From: Lachnoclostridium sp. UBA3775
Lineage (GTDB): Bacteria; Bacillota; Clostridia; Lachnospirales; Lachnospiraceae
NCBI GenBank assembly: GCA_002369525.1
Contig: DFFN01000164.1
Coordinates: 1-6,245 of the forward strand
Length of the DNA: 6,245 bases
Reading direction: 5' to 3'
Every line of letters starts with the position of its first letter. Positions within the stretch are counted from its first letter, which is position 1. Shown here in pieces: positions 1 through 6,125 of this stretch. The notes beneath the pieces are model-generated. The model saw nothing but the letters and a program-made list of their open reading frames with translations, was not told the origin of the DNA and ran no database searches. The translations under genes and the position numbers were made by a program.

Positions 1-525
1 GATATCGATGCAAACGGTATCGTAAATGTATCAGCCAAGGATCTCGGAACCGGCAGAGAGCAGCATATTACAATTACTGCAGGCTCAAACCTTTCCGAAG
101 CAGATATCGAGAAGGCTGTTAAGGAAGCAGCAGAGTTCGAGGCTCAGGATAAGAAGAGACGTGAGGCAGTTGATGTCCGTAACGATGCAGATGCGATCGT
201 TATCCAGACAGAAAAGGCACTTGCGGATGTCGGCGATTCACTTGATCCCGCACTTAAGGGCGGCGTAGAGGCCGATCTTCAGGCACTTAAGGATCTCGTT
301 AACAAGACCGCTCCCGAGGCAATGGGTGAGGCCGAGGTTGAAGAGATGAAGGCTGCAAAGGAGAAGCTCATGAATTCCGCACAGGCTCTGTTCCAGAAGA
401 TGTATGAGCAGTCTCAGGGCCAGGCAGCAGGCGGCGGTCCCGCACCTGATATGGGTCAGTCTGCAGGCGGTCCCAATCCTCAGGGCTATGAGGACGTAGT
501 TGACGGAGAATACAAAGAAGTATAA
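1..525 (+). CDS. dnaK: Chaperone protein DnaK (Hsp70), C-terminal part, 5' end outside window
   Basis: This is the last 174 residues of the ATP-dependent cytosolic Hsp70 chaperone, which binds exposed hydrophobic peptides and cycles with DnaJ and GrpE. The reading frame is open from base 1, so the nucleotide-binding domain and probably the first ~450 residues lie upstream. The visible part begins in the beta-sandwich substrate-binding domain with DIDANGIVNVSAKD, a strongly conserved Hsp70 stretch. It continues through the helical lid (about residues 35-140 of the fragment, rich in Lys, Glu and Ala). The end is a flexible Gly/Pro/Gln tail and the acidic terminus EDVVDGEYKEV, a form common in Bacillota. 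Thirteen of its 14 lysine codons are AAG, which suggests a highly expressed gene. dnaJ follows after 99 bp. Any CIRCE operator or heat-shock promoter would be upstream and cannot be judged. Identity is near certain. Confidence 0.97.
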   Translation, partial: DIDANGIVNVSAKDLGTGREQHITITAGSNLSEADIEKAVKEAAEFEAQDKKRREAVDVRNDADAIVIQTEKALADVGDSLDPALKGGVEADLQALKDLVNKTAPEAMGEAEVEEMKAAKEKLMNSAQALFQKMYEQSQGQAAGGGPAPDMGQSAGGPNPQGYEDVVDGEYKEV

Positions 526-557
526 TCCACGTTTTATGTGAAATTTGAAATTCGCTA

Positions 558-600
558 AAAGGGGTCAGAGAACTTCTGACTCCTTTAGTGAGTTATTTTT
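558..600 (+). terminator. Hairpin in the dnaK-dnaJ gap with offset U-rich tail; leaky terminator or processing/stability element
   Basis: The arms AAAGGGGTCAGA (558-569) and TCTGACTCCTTT (575-586) form a 12-bp stem with one G-U wobble and a 5-base loop. The U-rich stretch TTATTTTT (593-600) starts six bases after the stem instead of directly behind it, so this is not a textbook intrinsic terminator. The dnaJ ribosome-binding site lies only 15 bases further on. It may lower transcription into dnaJ, or protect the 3' end of an abundant dnaK transcript after processing. The stem is plain in the sequence; its role is inferred. Confidence 0.55.
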
Positions 601-624
601 AGAAGTTAATTAGCGAGGATAAAG

Positions 625-1770
625 ATGGCTGAAAATAAAAGAGATTACTATGAAGTGCTTGGTGTTTCCAAGACAGCCAGCGATGATGAATTAAAGAAGG
701 CTTACAGAAAGCTTGCAAAAATGTACCACCCCGATATGCATCCGGGTGATGCTGAGGCCGAAGCAAAATTCAAGGAAGCCAGTGAAGCATACTCGGTGCT
801 TAGCGATAAGGAAAAGAGGGCAAAATATGACCAGTTCGGTCATGCTGCCTTTGAACAGGGCGCAGGTGGCGGCGGCTTTGACTTTGGCGGTTTTGATTTC
901 AGCGATATCTTCAGCGATCTTTTCGGAGGCGGATTTGGCGACATGTTCGGAGGCGGAAGCGGAAGAAGCAGAAATTCCGCAGGTCCCAAGATGGGTGCAT
1001 CCGTACGCACCGCAATACGCATAACCTTTGAAGAGGCTGTTTTTGGCTGTGAAAAAGAACTTGAGTTAAACCTCAAGGAAGACTGTCCGACATGCGGAGG
1101 CACAGGTGCAAGGCCCGGTACAAGCGTTGAAACCTGTAAGAAATGTAACGGCCGCGGTTCCGTAATCTATACTCAGCAGTCAATCATCGGTATGGTCCAG
1201 AACCAGCGCGTATGTCCCGACTGTAAGGGCTCCGGCAAGACCATAAAGGAAAAATGCAAGGATTGCTACGGTACCGGCTACATTACCAACCGCAAGAAGA
1301 TCAAGGTAACCGTTCCTCCGGGAATCGATGACGGCCAGAGCATCAGAATCAGAGGAAAGGGTGAGCCGGGCATCAACGGAGGTCCGAGAGGAGATCTGCT
1401 TGTTGAGGTCCAGGTAAGCTCGCATCCGATTTTCCAGAGAAGAGGCATGGACATTTTCTCGTCTGCTCCTATGTCATTTACAACGGCTGCACTCGGCGGT
1501 GAGGTTAGGATTTCAACCGTAGACGGCGATGTGCTTTATGATGTGAAGGCAGGAACCCAGACCGATACAAAGATCAGACTGAAAAACAAGGGCGTTCCTT
1601 CAATCCAGAATAAGGATGTCAGAGGGGATCACTATGTTACCTTGGTTGTTCAGGTTCCTACAAAGCTGAACGCACAGCAGAGGGATCTTTTAAAGCAATA
1701 TGAAGGAACCTTCGGCGGTAAGGCTGACGGCGGCGAAAGCAAAAAGAAGAATAAATTTTTCGGAAAATAA
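625..1770 (+). CDS. dnaJ: Chaperone protein DnaJ (type I Hsp40)
   Basis: DnaJ is the cytosolic co-chaperone that delivers unfolded clients to DnaK and triggers its ATPase. At 381 residues it has the normal type I length. Domains in order are: the J domain (about 1-72) with the essential HPD at 35-37; a Gly/Phe region (about 78-113) that carries a DIF-type motif (FSDIFSDLF, 92-100); four CxxCxGxG zinc repeats starting at C154, C171, C197 and C211; and the C-terminal substrate-binding and dimerisation region (about 220-350), ending in a Lys-rich tail. No key residue is missing. The start MAENKRDYYEVLGV matches the family, and GAGG at 615-618 sits six bases before the ATG. prmA begins three bases after the stop, so the two are probably co-transcribed and translationally coupled. 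Transcription presumably comes from the upstream heat-shock operon, modulated by the hairpin before the gene. Confidence 0.98.
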   Translation: MAENKRDYYEVLGVSKTASDDELKKAYRKLAKMYHPDMHPGDAEAEAKFKEASEAYSVLSDKEKRAKYDQFGHAAFEQGAGGGGFDFGGFDFSDIFSDLFGGGFGDMFGGGSGRSRNSAGPKMGASVRTAIRITFEEAVFGCEKELELNLKEDCPTCGGTGARPGTSVETCKKCNGRGSVIYTQQSIIGMVQNQRVCPDCKGSGKTIKEKCKDCYGTGYITNRKKIKVTVPPGIDDGQSIRIRGKGEPGINGGPRGDLLVEVQVSSHPIFQRRGMDIFSSAPMSFTTAALGGEVRISTVDGDVLYDVKAGTQTDTKIRLKNKGVPSIQNKDVRGDHYVTLVVQVPTKLNAQQRDLLKQYEGTFGGKADGGESKKKNKFFGK

Positions 1771-1773
1771 ATA

Positions 1774-2772
1774 ATGAAGTGGAAAAAGATCATAATTAAA
1801 ACCAAGGCTGATCATGAAGCACTGGTCTCGGACATGCTCGTTGAAAAGGGCTTTGAGGGCATTGAAATACTTGATAACAAGCAGCTTTCCGAAGAGGATG
1901 CGGCAAAAATGTTTATCGATATTCCTCCGGAGCTCGATGAGAGCGACGACTCTGCAACAGTAAGCTGTTACTTTGATGTCGATGAGGATGAAAATGAAAA
2001 GCTTGAGCTTGTAAAGCAGGGCATTGAGGAGCTTTCCTGTTTCATGGATACCGACGGTATTGAGATCAGTCTTTCCGAAACCGAGGATAAGGACTGGATG
2101 AATAACTGGAAGGAATTTTTCAAGCCCTTCAGAATCGATGATACCATTGTGATCAAACCCACATGGGAAACTCTTACCGACAGCAAGCCCGGTGACATGG
2201 TAATCGAGATAGACCCCGGTTCTGCCTTCGGCACCGGTGCGCATGAGACGACAAAGCTTTGTATACTTGCCCTGAAAAAGTATATGAACTCTGCCGGGGC
2301 TTCGGGAAATAACGGAAGACAAAGAGTTCTTGATGTCGGCTGCGGTAGCGGAATCCTTTCTATCGCTGCAAAAATGCTGGGTGCTGACGGAGTTTTCGGA
2401 ACGGATATTGACGAAAATGCTGTGATGGTATCCTATAAAAATGCGGAAGTCAACAGACTTGAAACCGTTAAATCAGGCAGCTATGAAAGCGGAAAGCTGA
2501 GCTTTCTTACCGGAAATCTGATAGACGATGCGGGGCTAAGGAAAAGAGTAGGACTCGGAAAATATGATGTGGTTGTTGCAAACATACTTGCCGACATCAT
2601 CATGCCTCTTTCGGATGTTGTTAGAGAAATGATGGCTGACGGAGCATATTTTATCAGCTCTGGCATACTAAATACTCGTGAAGCTGAGGTCAGCGAAAGA
2701 CTTAAGAAGAACGGTTTTGAGATTGTTGAGGTGCTTCGCTTAGGCGACTGGGTAAGCATAATCGCAAAATAA
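1774..2772 (+). CDS. prmA: Ribosomal protein L11 methyltransferase PrmA
   Basis: PrmA is a cytosolic SAM-dependent enzyme that methylates ribosomal protein L11 (RplK) on amino groups. The 332-residue product has an N-terminal substrate-recognition domain (about 1-105), the NWKEFFKPF stretch (111-119), the PrmA hallmark DPGSAFGTGAHETT (147-160), SAM motif I LDVGCGSGIL (186-195), the acidic TDID at 210-213 and the NILADI motif (270-275). Two loops look longer than I expect for the family: residues 171-183 just before motif I and about 229-262 before the NILADI strand. This would explain a length slightly above the usual ~310-315. The ATG lies three bases after the dnaJ stop. Only a weak GGA (1762-1764), inside the end of dnaJ, precedes it, which points to translational coupling. 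It corresponds to yqeT in the B. subtilis dnaK operon. Confidence 0.96.
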   Translation: MKWKKIIIKTKADHEALVSDMLVEKGFEGIEILDNKQLSEEDAAKMFIDIPPELDESDDSATVSCYFDVDEDENEKLELVKQGIEELSCFMDTDGIEISLSETEDKDWMNNWKEFFKPFRIDDTIVIKPTWETLTDSKPGDMVIEIDPGSAFGTGAHETTKLCILALKKYMNSAGASGNNGRQRVLDVGCGSGILSIAAKMLGADGVFGTDIDENAVMVSYKNAEVNRLETVKSGSYESGKLSFLTGNLIDDAGLRKRVGLGKYDVVVANILADIIMPLSDVVREMMADGAYFISSGILNTREAEVSERLKKNGFEIVEVLRLGDWVSIIAK

Positions 2773-2794
2773 GTTTTTATGGAAAGGCGCAAAA

Positions 2795-3538
2795 ATGTCA
2801 GGTTTTTTCATACCTTCCCAAAACATAAATAACGATGAAATAGTGATCACCGGCTCTGATGTGAACCACATAAAAAATGTGCTTCGCATGAGGGTCGGTG
2901 ATGTCTTGTCATGCAATGACTCCAAAGGTTTTGTCTACAAGTGTAGAATTACTGAATTCTTGCAAGACAGTATAAAACTGGAGCTTGTGGAAAAGCAGCA
3001 GGGTAACACTGAGCTCAGCTTGAAGATATCTCTTTTCCAGGGTCTTCCAAAGGCTGACAAGATGGAGCTTATCATACAGAAGGCGGTTGAAACCGGTGTC
3101 TTTGAAATATATCCGGTGATAAATGAACGCTCTGTTGTTAAGCTTGACGAAAAGACTGCCGCAAAGAAAACAGAGCGCTGGCAGAAAATTGCCGAGGCTG
3201 CCGCAAAACAGTCCGGACGGGGAATGATTCCTGTGGTTCACAAGCCCTTGTCCTACAAGGATGCAATGAAGCTTGCAAAAGAAAACGTTAACGAGATCAT
3301 TTTTCCTTATGAAAGCGCAGAGGGCATGGTGTATTCCAAAAAGGTGATCACTGAAGCTGCCGGAATGGAAAGCTGTGCAGTGTTTATCGGACCCGAAGGC
3401 GGTTTTTCAGAAGCAGAGCTTGAACTTGCGAAAAATAACGATGCCAGAGTCATAAGCCTCGGCCACCGCATACTTCGCACCGAGACTGCCGGACTTTTTG
3501 TGATGTCTCTGCTTTCTTTTGAATGTGAATGCAGGTGA
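2795..3538 (+). CDS. rsmE: 16S rRNA m3U1498 methyltransferase RsmE
   Basis: RsmE is a SPOUT-class (trefoil-knot) methyltransferase that methylates N3 of U1498 in 16S rRNA within the 30S subunit, using SAM. The 247-residue length is typical. An N-terminal PUA-like domain (about 1-70) contains HIKNVLRM (25-32). The methyltransferase part shows KADKMELIIQKAVE (86-99), ERW followed by EAAAKQSGR (127-142), the SAM-binding IGPEGGF (198-204) and the knot motif LGHRILRTETA (222-232). GGAAAGG (2781-2787) lies seven bases before the ATG. An ATG at 2779 is in another frame and is not the start. The gene is 22 bp after prmA and corresponds to yqeU of the B. subtilis dnaK operon. No intrinsic terminator is visible after it; the promoter of the next unit begins almost at its stop codon. 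Confidence 0.96.
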   Translation: MSGFFIPSQNINNDEIVITGSDVNHIKNVLRMRVGDVLSCNDSKGFVYKCRITEFLQDSIKLELVEKQQGNTELSLKISLFQGLPKADKMELIIQKAVETGVFEIYPVINERSVVKLDEKTAAKKTERWQKIAEAAAKQSGRGMIPVVHKPLSYKDAMKLAKENVNEIIFPYESAEGMVYSKKVITEAAGMESCAVFIGPEGGFSEAELELAKNNDARVISLGHRILRTETAGLFVMSLLSFECECR

Positions 3539-3541
3539 TTG

Positions 3542-3570
3542 TTGACTTTTTATATAAAAAAATATATAAT
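3542..3570 (+). promoter_or_regulatory. Strong sigma-A-type promoter for the desulfurase-thiI unit
   Basis: TTGACT (3542-3547) and a perfect TATAAT (3565-3570) are separated by exactly 17 bp of AT-only DNA. This is the best promoter match I see in the window. Transcription would start near 3577 and give a leader of about 54 bases before the TTG start. The -35 box lies three bases after the rsmE stop, so the two units are separately promoted, although read-through from rsmE is also possible. The AT-rich spacer contains a 14-bp perfect palindrome (3547-3560), which probably only reflects its base composition. Confidence 0.72.
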
Positions 3571-3581
3571 ACTGTGTGTTG

Positions 3582-3610
3582 TTGACATCCCGGATTGCCG
3601 GTATGATTAT
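3582..3610 (+). promoter_or_regulatory. Possible second promoter before the desulfurase gene
   Basis: A perfect -35 hexamer TTGACA (3582-3587) is followed after 17 bp by GATTAT (3605-3610), which matches the -10 consensus at four of six positions. A start near 3617 would leave only about 14 bases of leader, with the ribosome-binding site at the very 5' end. That makes this weaker than the promoter 40 bp upstream. The -35 hexamers of both promoters sit inside an identical TTGTTGAC octamer (3539-3546 and 3579-3586). Confidence 0.3.
3586..3605. repeat. Imperfect inverted repeat in the desulfurase leader, candidate operator or RNA hairpin
   Basis: The arms CATCCCGG (3586-3593) and CCGGTATG (3598-3605) pair at seven of eight positions around the four-base spacer ATTG. 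As DNA it lies just downstream of the strong promoter and inside the spacer of the possible second promoter, a good place for a repressor. As RNA it would fold in the 5' leader about 11 bases before the ribosome-binding site. I do not recognise the sequence as a known IscR, CymR or other regulator site. The symmetry is visible; the function is inferred. Confidence 0.4.
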
Positions 3611-3616
3611 TTTGGT

Positions 3617-3633
3617 AAAGGATTGAGATCTTG
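3617..3633 (+). promoter_or_regulatory. Ribosome-binding site and TTG start of the desulfurase gene
   Basis: AAAGGA (3617-3622) lies eight bases before TTG (3631-3633). An in-frame TAA at 3616-3618 rules out any start further upstream except an unlikely ATT. Beginning at TTG gives MNIYLDNAATT, exactly where this family normally starts. The TTG start is therefore well supported and may reduce translation. Confidence 0.85.
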
Positions 3634-4854
3634 AATATATATCTTGACAATGCAGCAACAACCAAACTGAGTGAAAGAGCCTTTGAAGAAATGAAAAAGG
3701 CTTTTTTTGACATGTACGGAAATCCCTCGTCGCTTCATGACAAGGGCGTTGAGGCTTCAAATCTTCTCAAAAAATCCAGATCCTTTTTTGCAAATGTTCT
3801 TAAGTGCGAAGAAAAGGAGATTGTTTTCACTTCGGGCGGTACCGAATCAAATAATATGGCGATAATCGGCACGGCTCTTGCGAATAAAAGGCGCGGAAAG
3901 CATATAATCACTACGAATTTTGAACATGCTTCAGTCTATAATCCCATGCTTTTTCTGGAAAAAGAAGGCTTCGAGATTACTTTCGCTGCGGCAGACCGGA
4001 TGGGAAGGCTTGATCCTGACTATCTTGCTTCTCTTGTCAGGGATGATACTATACTTGTAAGCACAATGATGGTAAACAACGAAGTAGGTTCAGTGCTTGA
4101 TATAGAAGCTCTCGTAAAAGCCGTGAAGGCAAAGAATCCGCAGACTCTTTATCATGTTGATGCAATACAGGGCTTTCCTAAATATAAGATCGTACCGAAA
4201 AAACTCGGCATCGATCTGTTGTCGGCAAGCTCACATAAATTCAGAGGCCCCAAGGGCTGCGGCTTTATTTACATAAAAAACAAAACGAAGATAAGTCCGA
4301 TAATTTTCGGCGGAGGACAGCAGCACGATTTAAGGTCGGGAACGGAAAATGTACCCGGTATAGTTGGAATGACTGAAGCTGCAAGCGAATATATTGAAAA
4401 GCAGCAGGAAAATGCTGAAAAAATGTATGCTCTTAAGGAAAGGCTGATTTCGGGCCTTCTGGGTCTTAACGGTACGGGAAGCATAGAAGGAATAAGGATC
4501 AATGCTTTGTTTGAAGAAGGCGATGATCCCGGAAACATTGATGCTGAAACGCTTAAATCAAGGATCAGGGCCACTGCCTGCCATATCGTAAGCGTAAGCT
4601 TTCCTAAGGCAAGGAGCGAGGTTTTCCTTCATGTGCTTGAAATGAAGGGCATAAGGGTTTCAAGCGGCTCAGCGTGTTCGTCAAACCATCCGGCAATAAG
4701 CGGAAGCCTTAAGGCAATCGGAGTACCGGACGAATATCTTGATACAACGCTTCGCTTTTCGCTTTCACCCGACAATACAGAAGAAGAAATTGACTATGTT
4801 ATCAGTACTGTGAAAAATGAGCTGCCCACCTATATGCAGTTTTTCAGAAAGTAA
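3631..4854 (+). CDS. Class I (NifS/IscS-type) cysteine desulfurase, probable sulfur donor to ThiI
   Basis: This cytosolic PLP enzyme converts L-cysteine to alanine and carries the sulfur as a persulfide. Visible family marks are YLDNAATT (4-11), the PLP-contacting FTSGGTES (66-73), EHA with H99, HVDAIQ with D177 and Q180, SSHKFRGPKG with the Schiff-base K203, RSGTEN (235-240), and the catalytic loop SSGSACSS with C349. All expected catalytic residues are present. Translation starts at TTG. At 407 residues it is longer than the usual ~380, apparently because of an acidic stretch at about 294-316 between RINAL and CHIVSVSF. thiI begins 25 bp after the stop, as nifZ-thiI do in B. subtilis. A dedicated role in tRNA thiolation is therefore the best inference, although supply of Fe-S assembly or other thiolation pathways cannot be excluded. 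It has its own promoter and uses AAA lysine codons far more than dnaK, suggesting lower expression. Confidence 0.94.
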   Translation: MNIYLDNAATTKLSERAFEEMKKAFFDMYGNPSSLHDKGVEASNLLKKSRSFFANVLKCEEKEIVFTSGGTESNNMAIIGTALANKRRGKHIITTNFEHASVYNPMLFLEKEGFEITFAAADRMGRLDPDYLASLVRDDTILVSTMMVNNEVGSVLDIEALVKAVKAKNPQTLYHVDAIQGFPKYKIVPKKLGIDLLSASSHKFRGPKGCGFIYIKNKTKISPIIFGGGQQHDLRSGTENVPGIVGMTEAASEYIEKQQENAEKMYALKERLISGLLGLNGTGSIEGIRINALFEEGDDPGNIDAETLKSRIRATACHIVSVSFPKARSEVFLHVLEMKGIRVSSGSACSSNHPAISGSLKAIGVPDEYLDTTLRFSLSPDNTEEEIDYVISTVKNELPTYMQFFRK

Positions 4855-4864
4855 GGATCAGACG

Positions 4865-4882
4865 AGAGGAAAAAGGATAATG
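4865..4882 (+). promoter_or_regulatory. Ribosome-binding site that fixes the thiI start
   Basis: AGAGGA (4865-4870) is nine bases before the ATG at 4880-4882, and a second AAAAGGA (4871-4877) lies closer to the start. A longer reading frame is open from 4817, but that would overlap the desulfurase gene and add 21 residues with no resemblance to ThiI. Starting at 4880 gives MYKAFLLKYNEIGLKGKNR, the normal ThiI beginning. Confidence 0.85.
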
Positions 4883-6058
4883 TATAAAGCTTTTTTGTTA
4901 AAATATAACGAGATAGGCCTTAAGGGCAAAAACCGCAATTATTTTGAAGGCTGTCTTGTAAACAATGTCAGGAACACCATTAACAAACAGGGCGTGGATT
5001 TTCATGTTTACCGCGAGCAGGGCAGGGTTTTTGTTGAATGCCCCGACGGCTATGATTATGACGATGCGGTAGAGGCACTCGGAACCATCTTCGGAATACA
5101 GGGCTATGCCCCGGTCTATGTCATTGATTCGACCGAATGGGAGGATGTAAAAAAAGGTGCGGTTGATTTTGTAAGCAATTATTTTGACTCGCATGATTTC
5201 ACTTTTAAATGCTTCGCGAAAAGAGGCGACAAAACATATTTCAAGACCTCTCCGGAAATCTGTGCGGACATAGGCGAAGTGCTTCTTGACAGTTTCCCGG
5301 GACTTAAGGTAGACGTTCACAATCCTGAAAAGAGCATTACGGTAGAGATAAGGAATAAGACCTATATCTTCACCGACTATATCAAAGGACCCGGCGGAAT
5401 GCCCGTCGGATGCAACGGAAAGGCCATGCTTCTTCTTTCGGGAGGAATCGATTCGCCCGTTGCCGGTTATATGATCTCAAAAAGAGGCGTATCCATCGAT
5501 GCAACCTATTTCCATGCACCTCCTTATACAAGCGAAAGAGCAAAGCAGAAGGTTGTTGACCTTGCAAAGCTTATCAGCCGTTACACAGGCCCAATAAATC
5601 TGCACGTGGTTAATTTTACCGATATACAGATGTATATTTACCAGACCTGCCCGCATGAGGAGCTTACAGTTATCATGCGCCGTTATATGATGAGGATAGC
5701 CGAGAAAATCGCGGAGAAGGCAAATTGCCTTGCGCTCGTGACGGGCGAGAGCATCGGTCAGGTGGCAAGCCAGACTATGCAGAGTCTTAACTGCACTAAT
5801 GCTGTCTGCAAAATGCCGGTATACAGGCCGCTTATCGCTTTTGACAAGGACGATATCATAGCAGTTTCGGAAAAGATCGGAACATATGAGACTTCGGTAC
5901 TTCCTTTTGAGGATTGCTGCACGATATTTGTTGCAAAGCATCCCGTTACCAAGCCGGTGCTTGAACAGATTGAAAAATCCGAAACGCTTCTTGAAGAAAA
6001 GATCGACGAAATGGTGCAGACTGCCCTTGATACAAGGGAAGTGATTCATGTAAAATAA
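4880..6058 (+). CDS. thiI: tRNA 4-thiouridine synthase ThiI, short form without rhodanese domain
   Basis: ThiI adenylates U8 of tRNA and replaces its oxygen with sulfur to make 4-thiouridine; in some bacteria it also serves thiamine thiazole synthesis. The 392-residue protein has an N-terminal ferredoxin-like domain with KYNEIGLKGKNR (8-19), a THUMP domain (about 60-165) and an ATP-pyrophosphatase domain with the PP-loop SGGIDSPVAG (187-196). It also has TGESIGQVASQT (288-299) and RPLIAFDKDDII (316-327). PFEDCCTIF (342-350) carries C346/C347, the region that holds the conserved catalytic cysteine (C344 in E. coli). The protein ends about 40 residues later, so the C-terminal rhodanese domain of the 482-residue E. 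coli enzyme is absent, as in B. subtilis ThiI (401 residues). Sulfur must then come directly from a desulfurase, very likely the gene just upstream. With no rhodanese, a tRNA-only role is more likely than a thiamine role, but this is inference. Confidence 0.96.
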   Translation: MYKAFLLKYNEIGLKGKNRNYFEGCLVNNVRNTINKQGVDFHVYREQGRVFVECPDGYDYDDAVEALGTIFGIQGYAPVYVIDSTEWEDVKKGAVDFVSNYFDSHDFTFKCFAKRGDKTYFKTSPEICADIGEVLLDSFPGLKVDVHNPEKSITVEIRNKTYIFTDYIKGPGGMPVGCNGKAMLLLSGGIDSPVAGYMISKRGVSIDATYFHAPPYTSERAKQKVVDLAKLISRYTGPINLHVVNFTDIQMYIYQTCPHEELTVIMRRYMMRIAEKIAEKANCLALVTGESIGQVASQTMQSLNCTNAVCKMPVYRPLIAFDKDDIIAVSEKIGTYETSVLPFEDCCTIFVAKHPVTKPVLEQIEKSETLLEEKIDEMVQTALDTREVIHVK

Positions 6059-6074
6059 AGTGGTTAAAAGAAAT

Positions 6075-6103
6075 AAAAAAGAGTGCCCGTACGGACACTC
6101 TTT
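6075..6103 (-). terminator. Intrinsic terminator of the HPr-like gene; may also help end thiI transcripts
   Basis: AAAGAGTG (6078-6085) pairs perfectly with CACTCTTT (6096-6103). Inside are a C-A mismatch, a further CC-GG pairing and a GTAC loop. Read on the minus strand, the stem is followed at once by six U residues (plus-strand A-run 6075-6080) and then by more U-rich sequence, a classic terminator about 22 bases after the HPr-like stop codon. On the plus strand, 19 bases after the thiI stop, only three U residues pair at the end of the stem and the tail is poor. It would be a weak terminator in that direction. Confidence 0.8.
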
Positions 6104-6125
6104 GAAATTCTTATGGTAGATTTGC

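Noticed and set aside
922..957. 12-bp direct repeat TTCGGAGGCGGA at 922-933 and 946-957
   Set aside because: It falls in the Gly/Phe-rich segment of dnaJ and simply encodes repeated FGGG motifs typical of the protein.
1690..2322. Minus-strand reading frame of 210 codons over the dnaJ end and prmA
   Set aside because: It lies opposite two clear genes, has no convincing family motif, and crosses the dnaJ-prmA junction. It is best explained by the codon bias of the opposite strand.
3547..3560. Perfect 14-bp AT palindrome (TTTTTATATAAAAA), considered as a terminator of rsmE
   Set aside because: It has no loop and no GC pairs, so it would not form a stable RNA stem. It lies in the promoter spacer and is likely a by-product of AT richness.
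3539..3630. Possible riboswitch (SAM, T-box or thiamine) upstream of the sulfur genes
   Set aside because: The leader after the predicted start site is only about 54 bases, and I see no T-box, TPP or S-box conserved elements. It is too short for these classes.
4817..4879. Upstream in-frame ATG extending thiI by 21 residues
   Set aside because: It would overlap the desulfurase gene and adds residues unlike any ThiI N-terminus. The ATG at 4880 has a good ribosome-binding site and the standard family start.
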